Source of the DNA: Aradus depressus
Lineage: Eukaryota; Arthropoda; Insecta; Hemiptera; Aradidae
Direction of reading: 5' to 3'
NCBI GenBank assembly: GCA_963662175.1
Contig: OY759218.1
Span: 496,001-560,000 of the forward strand
Length of the DNA: 64,000 bases
Below are positions 55,522 to 64,000 of the stretch, piece after piece. The position numbers and the translations under genes were made by a program. The stretch's first letter is position 1. Every line of letters begins with the position of its first letter. Below the pieces are notes generated by a model. The model was not told the origin of the DNA and searched no databases. It saw only the letters and a list, made by a program, of their open reading frames with translations.

Positions 55522-58190
55522 GTCCCTTCACAGGTCTCTAGAGGTGGTCGTTGTGAAGTTCTTGAAATGTAAATTAATCAGATGTTTGCCATACCTTACG
55601 TTACCTAAAGTCACTTTATTCTGATACATACTGTTGTGTGAATGTCGAAATATTCTATCTAACCTATTCTTCCTCCCAAGGAAAGGATGTCTGTTAAATT
55701 AAGAATGGAAAATTTAAATTCTTTCAAAACACTATCATATATGAAAGGTTCAATAAAATATTTTTGTTGTTAGTGTTACAAAAATGTTATTCTAATCATA
55801 CAGTTGAGTAAGGAGAGCAAAGGGTTCAAAGGAAGTATAGGTATTTCAGATTGTTTGAATTATTATATAAAAAAATAATGGATGAAAAGTGTATTATAAA
55901 AACTTCTCAATTGTGTGGCTATATAAAACTTTGCTATTAAAAAAAGTGGTATGTGGTAATATATATTTTATATTAAATAAGTTATTTTTTTGTACTCAAG
56001 CCATTTATAAATATAGGTACCATTTTCCAGTTTCTTATTGCAGAATTTCTTCCAAGTTTCGAATGGATTGTTAAGAATTTTAACCTCCTCTTTGAATCTA
56101 GGCGGACATAAACATGGATGTCTAGACAAAAGTTCGTTATGAGAAATAATTATCCATGTTAATTGATACTAACTTAATAAAGTACAATAACTGATATGCT
56201 AAGGTGTGTGTCCAGAGGATCTGTAAGTTATGAAGTGTGAGCAGCACAGGTCAGGATTAGGGGGGAGCTATTTCATATTAATAAACCATTTTTAAAAATA
56301 ATTGGCTTCATATATTTAAAACAAATAAAAAAATAATATTATACAATTTTTAAAATATGTAAGAATCAATTTTCAACCAAGATCTAAATTGTAAATAAAA
56401 AATTAACACTGAAATGCATTGTTTGCGGTTGGTAAACAATAATGAAGATTTATCGTGTCAGTTAGCACACTTATATAGGGATCTTTGTTTGTGATGTTTC
56501 TGATGAAGGGCTGTTGGAGTGCATATCGGTCGTTTGTATGATGAAATGTCGTGTATTCTCTGCATCAAGTGCTCTTTAATTTGAACATGTTCACAAATGT
56601 TTGTCCAAGGCCAGCCCAAGCTATAAGCCTATTCATGCTCGGGGTGAAACATTCTCATAGGATCACTGCTTTTTACAAAAGTATTTGTTTTGGATCTCTC
56701 CTCACTTCTTTTTCAAGTACCAGATAAATGTGATCTCGAAATAAACTTATTTATTTCAAATGTGACCATATATACTTCTTAATGAGTCCTGAAACTATAC
56801 TTTTTTCAATGATATATGAGTTTGCTCGAGAGCAATCTGTTGGACGCGCGCTGAGATATTGAATGTTGAAGTTTGACAAAGTGACCGTCCAATCCCTTCT
56901 TCTACCGTTAACGGCGTTGAAAATTATATTTTTAATCGGTAAGCTGTCCCGAACTACATAATTTATTGTTTTTTGATTGAACTAAAATCGACTCTTATAA
57001 CTAAATTACTTTACGGAATCAAAATGAATGTTAAAAAAAATGCTGATAGGAAAAATGTTGATTTAGTTGTGAAACTTGAAAATTTAATGTCTCTTGAGTT
57101 TATGCAAGGGAGTGCTCGTTCAAAGATCTTTTTTAATTATAGAGACTCTAGTTTCAGTATTCATCAAGAAGAACATGTAATCTCATTTGAAATACCAAAG
57201 TTAGGTTCCAGATCCTGTATACCTAAAACTTGAAAGAAAATAAAGATTCCTTGGCAAAAATTAAGGAGGCGTCTACTACAATTATTTTTGTATAATAAAA
57301 GTAATGCAACACGCTATCCATAAATATGCCTGCAGCTTGGACTGAGCTGAGACAAACATTTCTGAACTTCAAATATAGAGTTAGTGCAGGAGATACACCG
57401 ATGTTCACTCCAACAATCCTGTATAGATATATATATATATAACAACAAGTAGCTCGGTTTATCTAAGAGCTGAGGTAAAGTAATCCAAGTCATTAAGTTC
57501 TTCAGATATATCGCTGCTCGAGGATTCCAGAACACAAAATGATCGTGGAATTACCACTTCTAAGACAATATCAATAATACATTAAGTTTTCTTTATGCTT
57601 CTCACATTCAAGATAGAAGTCACATACTTTCTTCCATTCACTAGAACTGATGTTCGGTTATTAGTTAGTTAATAGTTTTATACATTCAAATATTTATTGT
57701 GTTCGGTAACATAATCCTTTAGTGTAGCCCTATTCGGTTTAAATCGGCATATTAAGGAAGCAAACTTGGAGAAAAAATAAAAAGAACAATACTTACTTAT
57801 AATATAAGTGAAGACAATTTTTATATTTAGTGATTTATTGTTAAATATTTTGAGAAAGAGGTAAATTGTTTTATTGTTTATGGAAGGATTGACCAACGAT
57901 GCAATAGGAAGGACGAGATGAGGCTTGTGGTAGATGAAAACAAACTTGTAGAATTTCTGTCAAACTTTCTGCACTGAATGTGCCTTCTCCAGGGTCTGTA
58001 TTGACATATATACTCGTACATTATTAATGAGTTGATGTATGCTAGATTTGAGTATGGGGTGTGAACATTACAACTGTGACTAAACCAACAATAACCTTTA
58101 TATTATATACACCTAAACAAATTAAAATATTATATCTAAACCGAAACTAAATACAAACATATACAAAGGTACAGTATCAGTCCAGCTCCC
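55522..58190. repeat. Right arm of the large palindrome, non-LINE part
   Basis: Inverted copy of 52320-54973. Substitutions are visible, for example a T/A change at the Leu/Ile codon near 57884 and a 2-bp shorter (TA) run near 57425. The arms have therefore accumulated differences or come from different alleles. Confidence 0.8.
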
Positions 58191-59005
58191 GCTGTGTATA
58201 CAGGTATTTTGGTGCGCTCTGCCTTACTATTTTCTTTAGACTTTACTTCCTCAGTCCAGCTCCCGCTGTGTACACAGGTATTTTGGTGCGCTCTGCCTTA
58301 CTATTTTCTTTAGACTTTACTTCCTCAGTGCAGCTCCCGCTGTGTACACAGGTATTTTGGTGCGCTCTGCCTTACTATTTTCTTTAGACTTTACTTCCTC
58401 AGTGCAGCTCCCGCGCTGTACACAGGTATTTTGGTGCGCTCTGCCTTACTATTTTCTTTAGACTTTACTTCCTCAGTGCAGCTCCCGCTGTGTACACAGG
58501 TATTTTGGTGCGCTCTGCCTTACTATTTTCTTTAGACTTTACTTCCTCAGTGCAGCTCCCGCTGTGTACACAGGTATTTTGGTGCGCTCTGCCTTACTAT
58601 TTTCTTTAGACTTTACTTCCTCAGTGCAGCTCCCGCGCTGTACACAGGTATTTTGGTGCGCTCTGCCTTACTATTTTCTTTAGACTTTACTTCCTCAGTG
58701 CAGCTCCCGCTGTGTACACAGGTATTTTGGTGCGCTCTGCCTTACTATTTTCTTTAGACTTTACTTCCTCAGTCCAGCTCCCGCTGTGTACACAGGTATT
58801 TTGGTGCGCTCTGCCTTACTATTTTCTTTAGACTTTACTTCCTCAGTGCAGCTCCCGCTGTGTACACAGGTATTTTGGTGCGCTCTGCCTTACTATTTTC
58901 TTTAGACTTTACTTCCTCAGTGCAGCTCCCGCGCTGTACACAGGTATTTTGGTGCGCTCTGCCTTACTATTTTCTTTAGACTTTACTTCCTCAGTCCAGT
59001 GTTCA
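58190..59005 (+). repeat. 74-bp LINE 5' monomers, right array (about 11 units)
   Basis: Same unit as at 51.8 kb, in opposite orientation, but with about four more copies. This accounts for the 296-bp length difference between the arms. Confidence 0.9.
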
Positions 59006-59294
59006 GTTATTTATTTATTTTTGTCGTATACTTCTAATCCTTTCTTGAACCTATCATCTTACTATACTTACTTCAATCTACATTTTCTTCATTTTTTTCA
59101 TCGCCTATCTGGTATCATTATTTAACTTTTTTTTTTTTTTTCCTAATCATTATCAGTGTCACTCATTGTTATTTAAAATTTTTACAGTAATTATTTTAAT
59201 TTTCTCTTAAATTTTTTTCCTATCTGATTTTTTTCTTTTTCTAATTTTTATTTTATTATTATTTTTTATTTTATTTTTTTGTCAAATTGTAAAC

Positions 59295-60221
59295 ATGGGC
59301 AAATGCTCAAAATGTCACACGACCGTGCCCCGCGACGGCTCTGGTATTGAGTGCAATTGGTGCTCACACATTTTTTCTGGGCAATGTTCGGGGCTCAAGG
59401 ACAAGGACATCCAATTTTTGAAATCTCAAAGAAAATCTTGGAGTTGCCCGCAGTGTGCGGCGTTCAAGAGGGCAGTACCAGTTGACGAGCGTCCTGCCAC
59501 TCCTCAGAAGGGCCGATCAGAAGATTCCCTCATCAAAGAACTTCTGGTCAGGGTGACACAAATGCAGGAGGAACAGAGGGCCTTAATAAGGACGGTGACC
59601 GCCAATGGAGAGGCCATCGCCGAGGTGGAGAGGAGGCTCTGCTCCATAGAAGGGCAGTTTGCCGCTCTCGACGCGAGGTGTGGGACTCTGGAGCGGTCCA
59701 ACCTAGAGCTCAGCACCAGAGTGGTAGACCTCGAGGCCAGGCTTAATAAGGTTGATCAAGATAGCCGAAGGAACATCCTGGAGATCAGGGGGAGGCCAGG
59801 AGAATCACCTGAGAGCTTGGTCTCCAACGTCGGACTCGGACTAGGGCTTAGGCTGGCCCCAGAAGACTTGGACTACGCATTCAGACAAAGAACCCGACCG
59901 ACCACTGAAGACCCACCCCAACCACCGGCCATCATACTGCGGTTTGTGCGCCAGTCCGTCCGGAATGAGGTGATCCGCCTGAAGAAAGTGAAGCGAGACT
60001 TAGGGACGCGGCACCTCGGCTGGACGGACAATCATACGATATATATAAATGAGTCCCTTACTCTACATAACAAAAAAATGTACGCTGAGGCTAGACGGTT
60101 GAAGAGGGAAGGTAAGGTGAAGTTGGTCTCGGTGAACGGAGGAAAGGTCCTCGTCCGGAAGGATGTAGGACTGCCCGTTGTTATTATTTCTAAGCCTCCC
60201 GATTTGAATCCATTTATTTAG
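59295..60221 (+). CDS. LINE ORF1: PHD finger, coiled coil, FP25-like domain, copy B
   Basis: 308 codons with the same domains as the 50572-51498 copy and no stop. Preserved identity in both arms implies recent duplication. It could be translated, but its ORF2 partner is broken. Confidence 0.85.
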   Translation: MGKCSKCHTTVPRDGSGIECNWCSHIFSGQCSGLKDKDIQFLKSQRKSWSCPQCAAFKRAVPVDERPATPQKGRSEDSLIKELLVRVTQMQEEQRALIRTVTANGEAIAEVERRLCSIEGQFAALDARCGTLERSNLELSTRVVDLEARLNKVDQDSRRNILEIRGRPGESPESLVSNVGLGLGLRLAPEDLDYAFRQRTRPTTEDPPQPPAIILRFVRQSVRNEVIRLKKVKRDLGTRHLGWTDNHTIYINESLTLHNKKMYAEARRLKREGKVKLVSVNGGKVLVRKDVGLPVVIISKPPDLNPFI

Positions 60222-60509
60222 TTATTGTTGTTTCGTTCGCTCCCCGTTTCAAACTGACCCCCTCCACCTGGCTCCTCCCCTCTCTCGTTCCTCCGCCGCG
60301 CCCTCCCCCCTCTACTTCATACTATCTCAATCTGTTCTACCTCTCGGCGTGCATTCATTTCATCCGTTATTCTTTCTTAGTTTTCTATTATAAGCCCTTT
60401 TTGAATTTTGTTTTTTGTTATTCTCCTTTTTCCTTCTTTACTTTACACATATGTAAGAGGAAGTCGATGCCTAGCCTTGGTCTATTCATAAATATTTATA
60501 TAATTTTTC

Positions 60510-61160
60510 TTGATGTTTTGTTGTCTTCTAATTTCTCTCCTTTACCTCCCTTCCTCACCCCTCCCTCTACTTTGTCTGTGTCCTTCCTCATCACCTCTCA
60601 TGACATATAATAGCCTTCAATGTTGCCATGTTAATGCCCAGTCCCTGCCAGCCCATCACGATGAGTTCTCCGATTTCCTCCACTCAAATAGCTTCCATAT
60701 CATCGGTATTTCTGAGAGCTGGCTCGAACCCTGGATCCCCTCCTCCTCCGTCTCTCTTCCTGACCACTATCTCTTCAGAAACGACCGGCTAGACAGACCT
60801 GGCCAGATTCCACCAAACTCCTTTATGGAGAAGTTTACCGACCTCCTAGAGTCCCTTTTGACCCCACCTTTGAGTCAGCTCTCCTCCGTCTGATTCTCCT
60901 CTATAGTTGCATCCCTGATCTCCGGTGACTTCAACTCCGACCTCCTGTCTCCAGCAGCTCCCAACTCCAAGTATCTCCTGGACCTCTGCTATTCTTTAAA
61001 CCTTTTCATAGTTCCCTACGCCCCGACTCATCATACCCCTACTTCTCACTCCTGGTTGGATCTCCACCTGGCTGACTCCCAACAGAAGATTAGTTCCTCC
61101 GCCCAACAGCCCCAGTTCCCTTCCTTTCTGTTCACGACCTTATCCAAATCTCCTACGACA
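60510..61160 (+). pseudogene. LINE endonuclease remnant, copy B
   Basis: Same internally deleted APE domain as in copy A: HVNAQSLPAHHDEF to DRLDR, then SGDFNSDLLSP and SHSWLDLHLA in shifted frames. Shared damage shows the deletion predates the inversion/duplication. Confidence 0.75.
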
Positions 61161-61453
61161 TACCATCTCCTCACCTTACTCCTAGATCTTTACTCCTCCG
61201 AAACCTGAAGTCCTTAACCTTCGAGACGCTCCAAGAGGACCTTGACGCAGCGGACTGGCAAGCTATCTTTGATCTGGCCTCAATCGACGAGAAGGTGAAT
61301 ACTTTCAACCAGGTCCTCCTGAAGCTGCTCGACAAGCACGCTCCTCTGAAGACGAGGCAGCTCAGACGATCCCCGGCCCCATAGATAACCCCAGAGATCA
61401 GGGAAATCATTAAGGAACGGGACTCTGTCCGAAGGAGGTTCTACCGATCCAAG

Positions 61454-62341
61454 TTGGACGTCGACTACTCTTCCTTCAAAGTCCTGAGGAATCGTGCCCA
61501 GTCGCTGATCAGGGCGGCTAAGTCAAAGTTCCTTCTGAACCTGATAGCGGAGGCACCTAACGCCAAGTCAAGATGGGCAGCTCTTCGGAAGCTCTCGTTA
61601 GGTTCCCCCGAAAACCCTCCTTCTCCTTCAACCTTCTCTCCCGACACACTTAATTCCTTTTTTGTCTCCCGTCCTATTCTTCCACTAGCGTCTCCAGCTG
61701 AGATTACATCCCCCCAGCCCTTCGATTCAAATAATTTTTTCTTTTCATATATTTACCCTGACACCCTCCTAAAGATCATCCTTAATAGTAGCTCTAATGC
61801 CCTTGGCCCTGACGACATCCCGCTCCTCTTCCTTAAAACTTGCTTACCAGTCATACTCCCAGTCCTCTTACATATTTATAATTTCTCCCTTCAAAACTCC
61901 GTCTTCCCTTCCGCCTGGAAAGAACCATTTGTACTTCCTCTCAACAAAGTCCCTATTCCTGAAGCTCCTAAAGACTTTCGCCCTATCTCCCTTCTGTGTT
62001 CCACATCCAAACCTTTAGAGCGTATAGTTCAATCCCAAATCTCAGATTTCCTTCTTACCAACAAACTCCTCGACCCTTTGCAATCTGGTTTCCGACCCGG
62101 TTATGGGACTCAATCTGCTTTACTGAAACTAACAGAAGACTTCCGACAGGCCATTGACGCTAGACAACTTACTCTGCTAGTACTGTTCGACTTTTCCAAA
62201 GCCTTTGACTGCGTGGACCACTCCACCCTCCTCTCCAAGCTGGCCAGTCTCCCTCTCTCCAATAATGTCCTCCTCTGGCTTCAGTGTTCAGATATATTAT
62301 TTATTTGTGTATTTAAATGTTCACACATGATACACCTTTGA
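61454..62341 (+). pseudogene. LINE reverse transcriptase, truncated, copy B
   Basis: Begins as in copy A and keeps the FDFSKAFDCVDHS box, but ends after LLWLQ with an unrelated 18-residue tail. The YADD box is lost. The same tail appears in the mirrored copy at 63118-63381. Confidence 0.8.
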
Positions 62342-63078
62342 AAATGAAATGAAAAGAAATTTTATTATTCTGGGACCGAGGTCCCCTAAGAATAAATACA
62401 TACAGAGTAAAGAAAATGAAACAATGAAATAAAATATCAGTACAAAGAAATAAAAAGATAGGTAGGTAAATAAAAATTAGTGCTACACTGGAGAAAAACT
62501 ATACAACTAAAAAATAGATAAACACAAGATAAACAGGAAATAAAAAAACAGGAAAAAACATAAAATTAACAACTTCAATATGATGAAAAAAAATAAGTAA
62601 AATAGAAAAAAAGCAAATCTATATAACTAAGAAAGAAATAAAATTGACAATATAAATATAAATCGACCGAGCATAGTAATATGATGGTTGATTATAAAAG
62701 AGAAGGAAGGATGCCCAGCCAAGGTTAAAAAAAAAAAAATTAAATTAATTTAGAAAGCATAAGATAAGATAAAAAATAAATAAATGCATAATAAAAATAT
62801 ATTAATGTGTAAAGGATCCAAAAAAGAATACTATTGATTATGATCGAATAATTTGGGAAATATGATAAAAGAAATCTAATAAAACTAGAGAATGACAAAG
62901 ACAAAAAAGAGAGAGAAAAAAAAAGGAAAAGTAATTTGAATGATTAGATAATTGAGGTTGAAGAATTAGAGAATACGGGGGAGAGATCAAAGAGGAGTGG
63001 ATTGTTTAGTGAAGAGGAATTGGAATAGTGAGGATTTGAAGGAAGCCACGGAAGGAGAGTGACGGATTGGGGGAGGCC
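62286..63078 (-). repeat. Copy of the LINE 3' UTR and its genomic flank
   Basis: Direct-orientation copy of about 47064-47846. It includes the non-LINE flank (ATATTATTTATTTGTG, then TTAAATGTTCACACATGATA), the 3' hairpin and the UTR into the RT C-terminus. Because flanking DNA is included, this is a segmental copy rather than a retrotransposition product. Confidence 0.8.
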
Positions 63079-64000
63079 CTCGGTCCCAGAATAATAAAAT
63101 TTCTTTTCATTTCATTTTCAAAGGTGTATCATGTGTGAACATTTAAATACACAAATAAATAATATATCTGAACACTGAAGCCAGAGGAGGACATTATTGG
63201 AGAGAGGGAGACTGGCCAGCTTGGAGAGGAGGGTGGAGTGGTCCACGCAGTCAAAGGCTTTGGAAAAGTCGAACAGTACTAGCAGAGTAAGTTGTCTAGC
63301 GTCAATGGCCTGTCGGAAGTCTTCTGTTAGTTTCAGTAAAGCAGATTGAGTCCCATAACCGGGTCGGAAACCAGATTGCAAAGGGTCGAGGAGTTTGTTG
63401 GTAAGAAGGAAATCTGAGATTTGGGATTGAACTATACGCTCTAAAGGTTTGGATGTGGAACACAGAAGGGAGATAGGGCGAAAGTCTTTAGGAGCTTCAG
63501 GAATAGGGACTTTGTTGAGAGGAAGTACAAATGGTTCTTTCCAGGCGGAAGGGAAGACGGAGTTTTGAAGGGAGAAATTATAAATATGTAAGAGGACTGG
63601 GAGTATGACTGGTAAGCAAGTTTTAAGGAAGAGGAGCGGGATGTCGTCAGGGCCAAGGGCATTAGGCTACTATTAAGGATGATCTTTAGGAGGGTGTCAG
63701 GGTAAATATATGAAAAGAAAAAATTATTTGAATCGAAGGGCTGGGGGGATGTAATCTCAGCTGGAGACGCTAGTGGAAGAATAGGACGGGAGACAAAAAA
63801 GGAATTAAGTGTGTCGGGAGAGAAGGTTGAAGGAGAAGGAGGGTTTTCGGGGGAACCTAACGAGAGCTTCCGAAGAGCTGCCCATCTTGACTTGGCGTTA
63901 GGTGCCTCCGCTATCAGGTTCAGAAGGAACTTTGACTTAGCCGCCCTGATCAGCGACTGGGCACGATTCCTCAGGACTTTGAAGGAAGAGTAGTCGACGT
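63079..64000 (-). mobile_element. Mirrored LINE junction and RT piece, copy C
   Basis: 63079-63177 is the reverse complement of 62285-62383 (hairpin plus flank). 63178-64000 is the reverse complement of about 61461-62284 (RT piece), with a 2-bp deletion near 63666 relative to the other copies. It continues past the window end. Confidence 0.8.

Larger units (their letters stand above)
59005..62285 (+). mobile_element. CR1-like LINE, copy B (inverted, 3'-truncated)
   Basis: Mirror image of copy A through ORF1, the deleted endonuclease and the first part of the RT. At 62285 it breaks off in the palm region (NNVLLWLQ) and joins sequence that flanks the 3' end of copy A. Confidence 0.85.

Noticed and set aside
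62286..63078. Twin-priming 5' inversion of a LINE
   Set aside because: The inverted piece includes genomic flank beyond the LINE 3' end, which twin priming would not copy.

Overview
This is an animal nuclear window, almost certainly from an insect. It is AT-rich and has intron-split exons with GT/AG borders. Its transposons are typical of arthropods: mariner/Tc1, PIF/Harbinger, Helitrons, Jockey-like and CR1-like LINEs, a Penelope-like element and a CsRn1-type Gypsy element. A hemipteran host is possible from the style of the tRNA-like SINE cores, but that is only an impression. No bacterial gene, operon, CRISPR array or rRNA gene is visible.

Layout. 1-1.4 kb: a minus-strand DYRK-type kinase piece that lacks its ATP-binding lobe. 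1.6-5.6 kb: AT-rich repeats, a broken LINE gag-like ORF1 and a 1.3-kb element with 207-bp inverted ends. 5.5-21.3 kb: a repeat-dense block with three Helitron 3' ends, two arrays built from a SINE core, a MADF-domain exon, a 2.7-kb element with 280-bp inverted ends carrying a decayed nuclease-like protein, and a 1.23-kb TAA-flanked element with a zinc-finger ORF remnant. 21.3-26 kb: a Tc1 remnant, an internally deleted PIF/Harbinger element and little else.

26-46 kb holds the only recognisable conserved host gene, a plus-strand homologue of condensin I subunit D2 (NCAPD2/Cap-D2). It is visibly damaged. One exon is duplicated out of order, another is tandemly multiplied with a mutated splice donor, the exons for a large central part of the protein are absent, and two exons carry frameshifts. 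Its introns contain a Jockey fragment, a 3.4-kb minisatellite of 90-bp units, and a nested pair: an intact young Gypsy element (38553-43216, identical-looking LTRs, GATC target duplication) inside the GIY-YIG endonuclease of a Penelope-like element. A mariner element follows the last exon.

47-64 kb is dominated by one CR1-like LINE family (PHD/FP25-like ORF1, endonuclease/RT ORF2, 74-bp 5' monomers) arranged as a very large inverted repeat (48508-54973 against 55522-62285). A second, nested inverted repeat runs off the end of the window. A few substitutions, indels and a different monomer count separate the arms, so they are not perfect mirror copies.

The elements do not work together as a pathway. 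The window records successive insertions and rearrangements in and around a decaying or rearranged condensin locus. The strongest candidates for something new are the transposon carrying a FEN/PIN-like protein, the zinc-finger-bearing TAA element, the exon amplification in the condensin gene, the LTR that carries a copy of its own primer-binding site, and the nested palindromes. All calls come from reading the sequence; no search was run.
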